NCBI GenBank assembly: GCA_002706405.1
Contig: PALN01000016.1
Location: forward strand, 49,167 to 82,213
Length of the DNA stretch: 33,047 nucleotides
Direction: 5' to 3'
Source: Rhodospirillaceae bacterium
Lineage (GTDB): Bacteria; Pseudomonadota; Alphaproteobacteria; Rhodospirillales; Casp-alpha2
The position numbers and the translations under genes are program-made. Below, piece after piece: positions 7,748 through 16,035 of the stretch. The notes under the pieces were generated by a model, which was not told the DNA's origin, ran no database searches, and was given only the letters and a program-made list of their open reading frames with translations. Position 1 is the stretch's first letter. Each line of letters opens with the position of its first letter.

Positions 7748-8314
7748 TTACAGGAAGTGCGCAGAGGAAATGACGGATTCGGCTTCCTGCTTGGCGCGGT
7801 CGTAGAAATATATTTCCGCGCCCGAATACATGATGGCGTAGAGCTTCTTATCCTTCAGAGCGCCGACGACAAAGGCACGCCGCTCCATGCCGTCTTCCTT
7901 GGTGAATTTGAACTCGACCCGGAATCCGTCTTGACCGGCCAATTTGGCGGGAGCGAATGATATTTCGCGGTATTCCAGGACGCCACTGGTCAGGAGGCTG
8001 TCGATAATGAATGCTTTGGCTTCAATGATCGTGGATTTCTCGTCAAATTTCGGTTTCTTCTCGTCAGGGCCGCTGAACAGTGTATCCCCATTGGAAACAC
8101 CCGTGACGAAGACGAGGGTCTGGAGCAGCCCGTCCAGGGTCCAAAGTTCGATATTCGGTGAATGAACCCGGGCCTTATTCCAGGCAATCGGCGTATCGAC
8201 CTTGAAGGCATCACCAACTTCGTAGCCCTTGGTAGCTTCGACCATGGAATAGGTCGTACAAGCGCCAAGCGCCAGGATCAGGCCGATGGCGGCAATTCGT
8301 CGCAATGTCGTCAT
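7748..8314 (-). CDS. Predicted small lipoprotein, third gene of an M48-lipoprotein operon
   Basis: The 188-residue product has a short signal peptide with arginines at positions 5-6 and lipobox LGAC (Cys19). After the Cys it has no further strong membrane segment and appears to be a soluble alpha/beta domain (FDEKSTIIEAKAFIIDSLL..., FRVEFKFTKEDGMERRAFVVGALKDKKLYAIMYSG), reminiscent of small envelope lipoproteins, but I cannot name a family. It begins 1 base after the stop of the M48 protease gene, so the two are translationally linked. It converges with ychF. Base composition is lower in GC than the flanking genes. Confidence 0.8.
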   Translation of the reverse strand: MTTLRRIAAIGLILALGACTTYSMVEATKGYEVGDAFKVDTPIAWNKARVHSPNIELWTLDGLLQTLVFVTGVSNGDTLFSGPDEKKPKFDEKSTIIEAKAFIIDSLLTSGVLEYREISFAPAKLAGQDGFRVEFKFTKEDGMERRAFVVGALKDKKLYAIMYSGAEIYFYDRAKQEAESVISSAHFL

Positions 8315-8315
8315 G

Positions 8316-9590
8316 TTATCCTACCGGTTTCAACATTTGGCGTATGAACGGTGCGTCAGGCGCGTCAGGCATCAGACGTAGATATTGGCCCAGTTCGTCG
8401 CGGGCATCGTCAATGCGGTCGAGTCGGCGATAGACGATTCCCAGCGAGCGGTGCAGCTTTGCAGGGTATCCGCCAAGGCGTTTGGCTTCGTGGTATGCGC
8501 TGACGGCGTTGTTGAGATCGTCTTCGTCCTTGTCGTTGCGCAGGCGGTAGACTTCCCCCTCGAAGAATTTCAACTCACCGACGTTGTATCCGTCCGCAAT
8601 CAGAATTTTGATCAACTCTAGCGTTCGTTTTGGGCGGCGTTGGCGGATCTCGTCCTCGAGCATCCAATGCCGATGTTTTCCTATAACGGCTCTATAGGCG
8701 TCCCTATTGTCTTTAGCCGGAAAGGCCGGTCCTTGAAGTTTATCGGCAAAAAGGTTCAATGTTTTGGCCCGTTCATCGGGTGGCGGATGCGACGCAAAAA
8801 AGAATGACCGGGTCGGTCTGTCGTCGCCCAAGGCGTCCAGCTCGCGGATAAGGTTCTCCCAAATTTTGGCGCCTTCCGTGATGTCGTAATTGTGGTCTCT
8901 CATGAAAAGGACGCCGAATTTGTCCGCTTCGCGTTCGTGATCGCGACTAAATGCGCTGATCGATCCCATGATGCCCAAATAAGCAATGTCGGACATGGCG
9001 GGGATTCCCACCGCGCCCATGGCTATCGAAAAGAAGGTGTGGAACGCGGCCTTGTCGGACATATCTCGCATGCGTTGAATGCTGTGACGCCGGACGAAAT
9101 GGCCAATTTCATGCCCTATGACCATGGAAAGCTGGGCTTCGTTATGGGCACGCAAGAGAAGACCACTAAAAACGTTCATCATCCCGTTCGGCGCCATGCT
9201 GGCGTTGAACTCTGGGACTCGCATCACGTAGACACGCACGTCAGGACAATATGGCCCAGCCAGTTTGCAGACAAGCTGACTGACGTAATTATGTAGGGCA
9301 GGGTCGATTAAACGTTGGCCGCTGGTTTTGGCCGTTGCCTCGAATTTATCGAACATCAACCACAGGCCAGCCTCGTCAGAGGTGAGCAGCGGTTGGACAC
9401 CGGCCTTCATATCGGGAATTTCGTAGACACTGCCACTTGTTTCATATTTGTCGATAAGACGGTCGAGCGGATCAACCAGGGATGGCGTACCCCCGGTCAG
9501 ACTGGCCGTCGTGCTGCCGCCGGTTGTCTGACAGGCAGCGAGAGACAGTAACGATGCAACAGCGGCCGATATAACTACCGGCCGGATCAC
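8316..9590 (-). CDS. M48-family metalloprotease lipoprotein with C-terminal repeat region
   Basis: The 424-residue product is a zinc metallopeptidase of the M48 (BepA/LoiP-like) group, predicted to act in the periplasm anchored by a lipid. From the GTG at 9590 it has a signal peptide with lipobox SLAAC (Cys20), the zinc motif HEIGH at 160-164 and the third ligand Glu221 in HEREADKFG. A hydrophobic helical segment (about 181-215) sits between them. The C-terminal ~100 residues (YNVGELKFFEGEVYRLRND..., SAYHEAKRLGGYPAKLHRSLGIVYRRL) look like TPR helices. The GTG start gives a 4-base GTGA overlap with the upstream gene and puts the lipobox in place; the longer frame would read through that gene. 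Related proteases degrade misassembled outer-membrane proteins. Confidence 0.88.
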   Translation of the reverse strand: MIRPVVISAAVASLLSLAACQTTGGSTTASLTGGTPSLVDPLDRLIDKYETSGSVYEIPDMKAGVQPLLTSDEAGLWLMFDKFEATAKTSGQRLIDPALHNYVSQLVCKLAGPYCPDVRVYVMRVPEFNASMAPNGMMNVFSGLLLRAHNEAQLSMVIGHEIGHFVRRHSIQRMRDMSDKAAFHTFFSIAMGAVGIPAMSDIAYLGIMGSISAFSRDHEREADKFGVLFMRDHNYDITEGAKIWENLIRELDALGDDRPTRSFFFASHPPPDERAKTLNLFADKLQGPAFPAKDNRDAYRAVIGKHRHWMLEDEIRQRRPKRTLELIKILIADGYNVGELKFFEGEVYRLRNDKDEDDLNNAVSAYHEAKRLGGYPAKLHRSLGIVYRRLDRIDDARDELGQYLRLMPDAPDAPFIRQMLKPVG

Positions 9591-10294
9591 GTCGGGAAGT
9601 TCTCTAGAAGGGTCTTGACGGTGTCTTCGGCTCCCGGCTCGTCGCGCAAGTCCCCATGTCCGCGGAACAGCCGGTTGAACCAAACGATATCGCCCGTATC
9701 AAGATCGACTAACGAAGCGAAACCTAACTGAGTCCCGCCTTGGAGAGATACACCGAACAAAGCGGCGGCAAGGAACATGGCAACTGCACGTCCGGCGCTT
9801 GTGTAGCTGTCACGGACATAGACGAACAGGCCGTATCGAGCCCCGTACTTTTCTCGCAACAGGCGAGTTTCCGGGCCAAGCGTCCATTCGAACTTGTCGC
9901 CTTTGGTCGGCAGTTTCATTTCTGGAATGTACTGGTGGGTCAAAATCGTCCGGCCCACCGCGCCGTGCAGCTTGAGAATTTGGACTTGTTTTGACAGTCT
10001 GTTGGTGTCGCCAGACGCGGAAGCCAAGCGAACTAGTTGGGCCTTGCGCTCGCTTAATGCTTTTTTCAGAAACGTGTCGATGTGGCGTTGTGCCTGGGCT
10101 GTCCACTCGGCGTTGATTTCCGTCAATCCGCCGGCGGTCAGTTCGCTGAGTTCGACATCGGCGGGTAGAAGTAGAACCGTGCGGTCAGATTCCTGGGCGG
10201 TCAGCTTGTCGCTTTTATAGAATGACGTCGTGACGCAGGCCGACACCATGTGAACGATCAAGACGACGACAATCAGCATTTTCATACGTCGCAT
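9587..10294 (-). CDS. Predicted lipoprotein, first gene of the M48-lipoprotein operon
   Basis: The 235-residue product starts MRRMKMLIVVVLIVHMVSAC, a basic n-region and hydrophobic core ending in lipobox VSAC with Cys20. The mature part is mixed alpha/beta. It includes a hydrophobic stretch near 170-185 (AVAMFLAAALFGVSL), followed by GFASLVDLDTGDIVWFNRL, a pattern seen in small envelope lipoproteins that report a value with a beta-hairpin. I do not recognise the family. The stop overlaps the GTG of the protease gene by 4 bases. Composition is AT-richer than surroundings, like its two operon partners. Confidence 0.8.
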   Translation of the reverse strand: MRRMKMLIVVVLIVHMVSACVTTSFYKSDKLTAQESDRTVLLLPADVELSELTAGGLTEINAEWTAQAQRHIDTFLKKALSERKAQLVRLASASGDTNRLSKQVQILKLHGAVGRTILTHQYIPEMKLPTKGDKFEWTLGPETRLLREKYGARYGLFVYVRDSYTSAGRAVAMFLAAALFGVSLQGGTQLGFASLVDLDTGDIVWFNRLFRGHGDLRDEPGAEDTVKTLLENFPT

Positions 10295-10327
10295 TGAATT
10301 CCCCCTTCGCGCAGATTGTTGCGTCCG

Positions 10328-10355
10328 AGCGTAGCAAATATGAGATTTGCGGCAA
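10328..10355 (-). promoter_or_regulatory. Candidate promoter and operator of the M48-lipoprotein operon
   Basis: On the minus strand TTGCCG (10355-10350) and TACGCT (10333-10328) are 16 bases apart. The spacer is filled by a perfect inverted repeat, GCAAAT (10334-10339) / ATTTGC (10345-10350) with a 5-base loop. A repressor bound there would block the promoter. Pattern-level evidence only. Confidence 0.35.
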
Positions 10356-10476
10356 GTAGAATATCACGCAGGAGTTGTTTCCAAGGGCTGGCCAACATCC
10401 TTTCGGCTTCCGCCGCACAACCGCCTGCGCTAGGTTACCCGCCAAACCGACAAGACCATTCCCCGGGAGGACCATC

Positions 10477-11151
10477 ATGGGACAAGACATCACGCTGACC
10501 GCCGGCGACGGCTTCCAATTGCACGGCTATCGCGCCGATCCGGAAGGCACGCCCCGTGGCGGCATCGTCGTCATCATGGAAATTTTCGGCGTCAACGAGC
10601 ACATCCGCGATCTCTGCGACCGCTTCGCCGAGGTCGGCTATCTGGCCGTGGCGCCGGCGCTTTATGACCGCTTCGAAAAGGGCTTCGAGGTCGGCTACAC
10701 GCCGGACGACATCGCAAAGGGCCGGGTCATGAAGGACAACGGCAACGCCCATTTCGACAACGTGATGCTGGACGTGGAAGCGGCCCGCAAGGTTGCGGCC
10801 GAAGCCGGCAAGGTCGGCATCACCGGCTATTGCTGGGGCGGCGTCGTGACCTGGGCCGCAGCCTGCCGCCTGGATTTCCAGGCCGCCAGTGCCTACTACG
10901 GCGGCGGCATTCTGCCGTACGTGAACGAACTGCCCAATTGCCCGACCATCCTGCATTTCGGCAAGCTGGACCAGAGCATCCCGCTGACCGACGTGGAGAA
11001 GATCGCCAAGACCCGTCCGGAATGCCCGGTCTATCTGTATGACGCCGACCACGGCTTCCATTGCGACATGCGGGGCTCGTTCAATCCCCACGCCGCCCAG
11101 GTCGCCAGCATCCGTACCTTCCGCCTGTTCGACGAACATCTGGCGGGGTAG
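10477..11151 (+). CDS. Dienelactone hydrolase family protein
   Basis: The 224-residue alpha/beta hydrolase has the dienelactone-hydrolase triad: Cys119 in GYCWGG, Asp165 in GKLDQSIP and His192 in DADHGFHC. The conserved Glu36 (MEIFGVN) interacts with the Cys in the resting enzyme. DLH proteins hydrolyse enol-lactones such as 4-carboxymethylenebut-2-en-4-olide, but many members act on other esters and no aromatic-degradation genes are nearby. ATG 10477 follows GGGAGG at a good distance; the longer frame extends into the non-coding leader. It is the first gene of the plus-strand run leading into mtnP, whose ATG lies 5 bases after this TAG stop. Confidence 0.9.
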   Translation: MGQDITLTAGDGFQLHGYRADPEGTPRGGIVVIMEIFGVNEHIRDLCDRFAEVGYLAVAPALYDRFEKGFEVGYTPDDIAKGRVMKDNGNAHFDNVMLDVEAARKVAAEAGKVGITGYCWGGVVTWAAACRLDFQAASAYYGGGILPYVNELPNCPTILHFGKLDQSIPLTDVEKIAKTRPECPVYLYDADHGFHCDMRGSFNPHAAQVASIRTFRLFDEHLAG

Positions 11152-11156
11152 GGGGC

Positions 11157-12038
11157 ATGACGGCATCCGGTACGCCTCCCGTCATCGGGGTCATCGGCGG
11201 CAGCGGCATCTACGACATCGACGGGCTGGAAAACACCCGTTGGGAAGCGGTGACGTCGTCTTTCGGCGAGCCGTCGGATCAGCTTCTGTTCGGCGAACTG
11301 GCGGGACAGAAGATGGTGTTCCTGCCCCGGCACGGGCGCGGCCACCGCATCCCGCCGTCCGAGGTCAACTACCGCGCCAATGTTGACGCCCTCAAGCGGG
11401 CGGGCGTGACGGAAATTCTCTCCGTCTCGGCCTGCGGTTCGCTCAAGGAACACTTGCCGCCGGGCACTTTCGTGATCGCCGATCAGTTCATCGACCGCAC
11501 CATCGCGCGGGAGAAATCGTTCTTCGGCACGGGGCTGGTCGCCCATGTGGCCTTGGGTCACCCCGTCTGCGGGCGGCTCGGCGACGCGGTCGAGGCGGCC
11601 TGCAAGGAAGTCGGCATCCCAGCCCAGCGCGGCGGCACCTACCTGGCCATGGAAGGCCCGCAGTTCTCGACCCTGGCGGAAAGCAACCTCTATCGCAGTT
11701 GGGATTGTGACGTGATCGGAATGACCAACATGCCCGAGGCCAAATTGGCCCGCGAGGCGGAGATTTGTTACGCCACCGTGGCCATGGTCACGGATTTCGA
11801 CTGCTGGCATCCGGACCACGACCACGTCACGGTCGACGCCATCATCAAGGTGCTGCTGGACAACGCCGAGAAGGGCCGCACTCTGGTGAAACAGGTCGCG
11901 CCCAAGCTGTCGGGGCGCACGGAGACCTGTTCCCACGGCTGCCATACGGCCCTGGAGCATGCGCTGATCACCGCCCCTGACGCCCGCGATCCCGAAATGG
12001 TCGAGAAATTGGCCGCTGTCGCCGGACGGGTTCTTTAA
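11157..12038 (+). CDS. mtnP: S-methyl-5'-thioadenosine phosphorylase
   Basis: The 293-residue cytoplasmic enzyme cleaves 5'-methylthioadenosine with phosphate to adenine and 5-methylthioribose-1-phosphate, the entry step of methionine salvage. Motifs are GVIGGSGIYD at the N terminus, PRHGRGHRIPPSEVNYRAN, the base-binding TDFDCWH region, and GPQFSTLAES and MTNMPEAKLAREAE typical of MTAP rather than bacterial PNP. The C-terminal SHGCHTALEHAL is also typical. ATG 11157 is used because homologues begin just before this glycine loop. mtnA lies two genes downstream, supporting MTA as the substrate. Confidence 0.95.
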   Translation: MTASGTPPVIGVIGGSGIYDIDGLENTRWEAVTSSFGEPSDQLLFGELAGQKMVFLPRHGRGHRIPPSEVNYRANVDALKRAGVTEILSVSACGSLKEHLPPGTFVIADQFIDRTIAREKSFFGTGLVAHVALGHPVCGRLGDAVEAACKEVGIPAQRGGTYLAMEGPQFSTLAESNLYRSWDCDVIGMTNMPEAKLAREAEICYATVAMVTDFDCWHPDHDHVTVDAIIKVLLDNAEKGRTLVKQVAPKLSGRTETCSHGCHTALEHALITAPDARDPEMVEKLAAVAGRVL

Positions 12039-12059
12039 ATACCGAGAAGGAGACGACCC

Positions 12060-12674
12060 ATGGCCAAGGCCTATTGGATGAGCCTGCGCATTCAGATCAA
12101 CGACGCCGACAAGATGAAGGCCTATGCGGAGAAGGCCGGGCCGGCCATCGCCGCCGGGGGCGGTAAGTTCCTGGCGCGGGGCGGCAAGGTCAAGTCGTTG
12201 GAAGGCTATGACCAGGGCCGCGTGGTCATCATCGAATTCCCCGATTTCGACACGGCGCTCAAGACCTATCATTCCCCGGCCTATGAAGACGCCCATTCCC
12301 ATATCCTGAATGGTGCGGTGGAACGCGACACCTTCATCGTCGAAGGCATCGAGGACCCGGCACCCCGCGGCGAGACCGCCGGGCCCGTGGCCTATTGGAT
12401 CGGCGCCCATATGACCGTCCATGACGCCGACAAGATGGCCGCCTATGTGGCCAAGGCGACCCCGGCGATCCAGGCGGCGGGCGCGCGCGGCCTGGTGCGG
12501 GGTGGTCGGGTTCAGACCATGGAAGGGTTTCCCCAGACGCGGATCGCCCTGATCGAACATCTGAACTGGGATGTCGCCGCGGCCTATTACGACTCGCCGC
12601 TTTATGTCGAGGCGCGCAAGGCGCTCGACGGCGGCTGCACCCGCGATATCTGCATTACCGAGGCTTTGGCATAA
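12060..12674 (+). CDS. Tandem DUF1330 protein (two-domain dimeric alpha-beta barrel fold)
   Basis: The 204-residue product is two DUF1330 domains in one chain, about 1-98 and 107-204. The two halves align throughout: AYWMSLRIQINDADKMKAYA against AYWIGAHMTVHDADKMAAYV, GKVKSLEGYDQGRVVIIEFP against GRVQTMEGFPQTRIALIEH, and YHSPAYEDA against YDSPLYVEA. DUF1330 belongs to the dimeric alpha/beta (ferredoxin-like) superfamily, and single-domain members usually form dimers, so this fusion may be a pseudo-dimer. Function is unknown. It has a strong AAGGAG SD and is placed between mtnP and mtnA with 21- and 12-base gaps, so it is cotranscribed with methionine salvage. A small-molecule or redox role there is only an inference. 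Confidence 0.85.
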   Translation: MAKAYWMSLRIQINDADKMKAYAEKAGPAIAAGGGKFLARGGKVKSLEGYDQGRVVIIEFPDFDTALKTYHSPAYEDAHSHILNGAVERDTFIVEGIEDPAPRGETAGPVAYWIGAHMTVHDADKMAAYVAKATPAIQAAGARGLVRGGRVQTMEGFPQTRIALIEHLNWDVAAAYYDSPLYVEARKALDGGCTRDICITEALA

Positions 12675-12686
12675 GGCAGGCGCGGC

Positions 12687-13781
12687 ATGAACGTCGACGG
12701 CACCCCTTACCGCACCATCTGGCTGGCCGACGACGGCTGGGCGGTCATGATCATCGATCAGACCCGCCTGCCCTTCGATTTCGTCACCCGGCGGCTGGAA
12801 AACGTTTCGGACGCGGCGCAATCCATCGCCGATATGTGGGTGCGCGGCGCGCCCTTGATCGGCGCCACGGCGGCCTACGGCATGGCGCTTGCGATGCATA
12901 CCGACCCGTCGGATCAGGGGCTGTCCGCTGCCTACGACACCCTGCTGGCGACCCGGCCGACGGCGGTCAATCTGCGTTGGGCCTTGGACGAGATGAAGGC
13001 GCTCCTGGCGCCGCTTTCGGCCAATCAACGGGCCGAGGCGGCCTACAAGCGGGCGGCGGAAATATCGGACGAAGATGTCGCCATCTGTTCCGCCATTGGT
13101 GATCACGGAAAGCCGCTGATTGCCGCCGCCTGGGAAAAGGCCGGCAAGGCCCGGCCGGTCAACGTGCTGACCCATTGCAATGCGGGCTGGCTCGCCACCG
13201 TCGACTGGGGCACGGCCCTGGCGCCCATCTACAAGGCCCATGACGCGGGCGTGGCGGTTCATGTCTGGGTTGACGAGACTCGGCCCCGCAACCAGGGGGC
13301 CAGCCTGACGGCCTGGGAACTGGGCCAGCACGGCGTGCCCCATACGGTGATCGCCGACAACGTGGGCGGCCATCTGATGCAGCACGGCGATGTCGACCTG
13401 TGCATCACCGGCACGGACCGCACCACGGCGTCCGGCGACGTGTGCAACAAGATCGGCACCTATCTGAAGGCGCTGGCGGCCCATGACAACGGCGTGCCGT
13501 TCTACGTGGCCTTGCCGGGCCCGACCATCGATTGGACGCTCCATGACGGCGTGCGCGACATTCCCATCGAGCAGCGCTCCGCCGACGAGGTCACCCGCAT
13601 GACCGGGCGCACGGACGGGGGCGAGATCACCACCGTGACCATCACCCCCGACGGCTCGCCCGCCGCTAACTACGCCTTCGACGTGACGCCCCGGCGCCTC
13701 GTCACCGGGCTGATCACCGAACGCGGGGTCGCCCCGGCCTCGGCAGACGGGCTCCGGGGGCTTTATCCGGAAAACGCCTGA
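12687..13781 (+). CDS. mtnA: S-methyl-5-thioribose-1-phosphate isomerase
   Basis: The 364-residue eIF2B-like enzyme converts 5-methylthioribose-1-phosphate to 5-methylthioribulose-1-phosphate, the step after MtnP. The substrate-binding RGAPLIG near residue 53 is present. So are the catalytic Cys164 in LTHCNAG and Asp244 in [22 protein letters not shown] is SGD here, a tolerated variation. Length matches the family. The later salvage genes mtnB, mtnC and mtnD are not in the window. Confidence 0.95.
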   Translation: MNVDGTPYRTIWLADDGWAVMIIDQTRLPFDFVTRRLENVSDAAQSIADMWVRGAPLIGATAAYGMALAMHTDPSDQGLSAAYDTLLATRPTAVNLRWALDEMKALLAPLSANQRAEAAYKRAAEISDEDVAICSAIGDHGKPLIAAAWEKAGKARPVNVLTHCNAGWLATVDWGTALAPIYKAHDAGVAVHVWVDETRPRNQGASLTAWELGQHGVPHTVIADNVGGHLMQHGDVDLCITGTDRTTASGDVCNKIGTYLKALAAHDNGVPFYVALPGPTIDWTLHDGVRDIPIEQRSADEVTRMTGRTDGGEITTVTITPDGSPAANYAFDVTPRRLVTGLITERGVAPASADGLRGLYPENA

Positions 13782-13783
13782 TC

Positions 13784-14347
13784 GTGTCTGTCCGCCTCAT
13801 TGCGCCGGTGATTGCCGCGTGGCTGGTCATTACAGCCGCCGCCGGTGACGCCAGGGCCGATGCGGAGACCTTGGTGGGCGATGCCTATCGATTGCTGCGG
13901 TACTGGTACGGGACGATCTGGGCCCAGGATTTCACGAACGGAACCGAGATCACGGCGGACCTGACCTGTGACGGGGTGGCCGACGAAATTTATGCTTGGC
14001 GCGACGGCGTCAACCCGGAAGGGAACTACTTCCATGTCGCCCTGGTGTCTCAGCCGGGCGGGTCCGCAGACAATGGCTGGGAACGGCTGCCGGATGTCAC
14101 GGGGGGGCTGCTCCCTCTGCGTTTGACCATCGGCGGCGACGATCAGTTCGCGCTTTGCGACAGCACCGTTGCGCCCTTTGGGTCAGGCTACACGACGACC
14201 GTTGTGCCGATTCCCGCGGATGCCCGCGCCCGATTTGCATTGCCCGCATCCTGTCGCAATTGGCTGCGCATCGACGACGGGATGTGCGACGCGCTTTGGG
14301 TGGGCTATGATCCGGGCCAACAAAAACTCATTCTCGACCGCAACTAA
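13784..14347 (+). CDS. Predicted secreted protein of unknown function
   Basis: The 187-residue product starts from a GTG two bases after the mtnA stop. It has a signal peptide (about 1-27) with a likely cleavage site in DARADA, so it should be periplasmic. The mature region has four cysteines (LTCDG, ALCDS, ASCRNW, GMCDAL), enough for two disulfides, and a repeat-like start with DGVADEIYAWRDG, which resembles an FG-GAP/EF-hand-like calcium loop. I do not recognise a family. It fits tightly in the operon, but its envelope location argues against a direct role in methionine salvage. Confidence 0.75.
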   Translation: MSVRLIAPVIAAWLVITAAAGDARADAETLVGDAYRLLRYWYGTIWAQDFTNGTEITADLTCDGVADEIYAWRDGVNPEGNYFHVALVSQPGGSADNGWERLPDVTGGLLPLRLTIGGDDQFALCDSTVAPFGSGYTTTVVPIPADARARFALPASCRNWLRIDDGMCDALWVGYDPGQQKLILDRN

Positions 14348-14365
14348 CCGCATCAAGGAAACATC

Positions 14366-14989
14366 ATGAAGCTCTACTACCGCCCCGGCGCCTGTTCCAT
14401 GGCCGTTCATCTCCTGCTTGAGGATCTGGGCGTCGACTACGAAGCCATCGCCGTGTCCGACGAGGTGCTGGCGTCCGACGAGTACAAAAAGACCAACCCG
14501 CGCAACCAGGTGCCGTCGCTGGCGACGGAGGACGGCCTGCTGACGGAAAGCGTCGCCATCATGTTGTATTTGTCCGACCAGTTCGGCGGCAACCTGACCC
14601 CGCCGCGCGGCACGTGGGAGCATGGCCAGATGATGATGATGCTGATGTTCATGGCGTCGCAGGAACACCCGGCCTTCGCCATCAACATGCGGCCCTTCCG
14701 CTGGACCGACGAAGAAAGCGCTCATGCCGGGATCAAGGCCAAGGCGGAACAGAACTGGCTGGCCTGCCTGACCCGCACCAACGGCTGGGCCGAAGGCCGC
14801 GAATGGCTGGTCGGCGACAAGATGACCCTGGCCGATTGCCTGGCCTGGGTGCACGCCCGCTGGGGCCTGCGCTGCACGCCCAAGACGCCGGACGGCTTTC
14901 CGGCCCTCTGGGCGCTGGCCAACCGGGTCGATGCCCTTCCCGCCGCCCAGCGGGTGATGGCGCAGGAAGGCATCAAGCCGCTCGCATAA
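14366..14989 (+). CDS. Glutathione S-transferase family protein (beta-class-like)
   Basis: The 207-residue product has an N-terminal thioredoxin-fold domain (1-80) and a C-terminal helical domain. The N terminus MKLYYRPGACSMAVH places Cys10 at the position of the catalytic/mixed-disulfide Cys of beta-class GSTs. NQVPSL carries the cis-Pro, and LTESVAI carries the Glu65-Ser66 pair that binds the gamma-glutamyl group. GDKMTLADCLAW is the usual N-capping-box region of the C-terminal domain. A Met-rich stretch (MMMMLMFM) lies in the first helix of that domain. Detoxification by glutathione conjugation or reduction is the likely role; the substrate is unknown. Confidence 0.9.
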   Translation: MKLYYRPGACSMAVHLLLEDLGVDYEAIAVSDEVLASDEYKKTNPRNQVPSLATEDGLLTESVAIMLYLSDQFGGNLTPPRGTWEHGQMMMMLMFMASQEHPAFAINMRPFRWTDEESAHAGIKAKAEQNWLACLTRTNGWAEGREWLVGDKMTLADCLAWVHARWGLRCTPKTPDGFPALWALANRVDALPAAQRVMAQEGIKPLA

Positions 14990-15015
14990 CGCGGGCCGGC
15001 GGGGAGGAGACAGGC

Positions 15016-16008
15016 ATGAAAGTCGTCATCACCGGAGGTTGCGGCTTCCTCGGCCAGATGATCGCCAAGGCGATCCTCAAGCGGGGTGAAATGCGCGGTC
15101 CCGACGGCAACCTGGCCGAGGTCGATGAAATCCAGCTGTTCGACCAGCTGGCGCCCGTGACGCCCTTTTCCTGGGCGGACAAGCGGGTGACCACGGCGGC
15201 TGGTGATATCTCGGACAAGGCCACGGTCTCGGCCCTGATCGACCGCGACGACGTCTCCGTGTTCCATCTTGCCTCCGTCGTCTCGGCGGGCGGCGAGAAG
15301 GACTTCGACATGGCCATGCGGGTCAACCTCATGGGCGGGCTGAACATCCTGGACGCGGCCCGGGCCCGAGGCTCGGTGCCGCGCCTGGTGTTCTCCTCGT
15401 CGCTCGCCGTGTTCGGCGGTCCGGACCTGCCGAAAGAGGTCGACGACTGGACCCGCCACACGCCGGAAACCACCTACGGCATGACCAAGGCGTTCGGCGA
15501 ACTGGCGATCAACGATTATACCCGCAAGGGCTTCATCGACGGGCGGACCGTGCGCCTGCCGACCATCGTCATCCGCCCGGGCGTGCCCAATGCGGCGGCC
15601 TCGGGCTGGGCGTCCGGCATCTTCCGCGAACCGCTGCAGGGGAAAGAGCACGTCCTGCCCGTGCACGACGGCTTCTACATGATGCTGCTGGGTTATCGCG
15701 CGGCCGTCGAGGGCTTCCTGGCGGTCCACGAGGCCGACGGGGCGGCCATCGGCACCGACCGCACCGTCTGCCTGCCCAACAAGGCCTATGCCGTGGCGCA
15801 GATGATCGAGGCGCTGGAACGCGTGGCGGCGGAGGAACGCCTCAAGCTCGGCCCCATCACCCGCCAGCGCGACCCATCGGTCGAAGCCATCTGCGGCTCC
15901 TGGCCCTTGAAGATGGACAGCACCAAGGCCAAGGCGCTGGGCTGTCCCGAGGATGCCGACCTGGACAGCGTGATCCGGGGGTTCATCGAGGATTTCCTCG
16001 TCAATTGA
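15016..16008 (+). CDS. denD: NAD-dependent epimerase/dehydratase-family dehydrogenase, DenD-like (D-erythronate dehydrogenase)
   Basis: The 330-residue product is an extended SDR with the glycine motif TGGCGFLG at 6-13 and a Ser (FSSSLAVFG) plus YGMTK (Tyr154/Lys158) active site. The N-terminal pattern RG-x-GPDG...DEIQLFD and overall length resemble DenD, which oxidises D-erythronate to 2-oxo-erythronate in four-carbon acid sugar catabolism. The other Den genes (DenK/OtnK kinase, OtnC decarboxylase, OtnI isomerase) are absent from the window, so the substrate may differ. ATG 15016 follows GGGGAGGAGA. The gene closes the long plus-strand run. Confidence 0.7.
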   Translation: MKVVITGGCGFLGQMIAKAILKRGEMRGPDGNLAEVDEIQLFDQLAPVTPFSWADKRVTTAAGDISDKATVSALIDRDDVSVFHLASVVSAGGEKDFDMAMRVNLMGGLNILDAARARGSVPRLVFSSSLAVFGGPDLPKEVDDWTRHTPETTYGMTKAFGELAINDYTRKGFIDGRTVRLPTIVIRPGVPNAAASGWASGIFREPLQGKEHVLPVHDGFYMMLLGYRAAVEGFLAVHEADGAAIGTDRTVCLPNKAYAVAQMIEALERVAAEERLKLGPITRQRDPSVEAICGSWPLKMDSTKAKALGCPEDADLDSVIRGFIEDFLVN

Positions 16009-16035
16009 AGTTTTCTGCCAGCGGGGGTGGGGGGA

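Noticed and set aside
14614..15015. N-terminal extension of the DenD-like protein to 464 residues
   Set aside because: It is a shadow of the GST gene; ATG 15016 follows a good SD and starts at the Rossmann strand.
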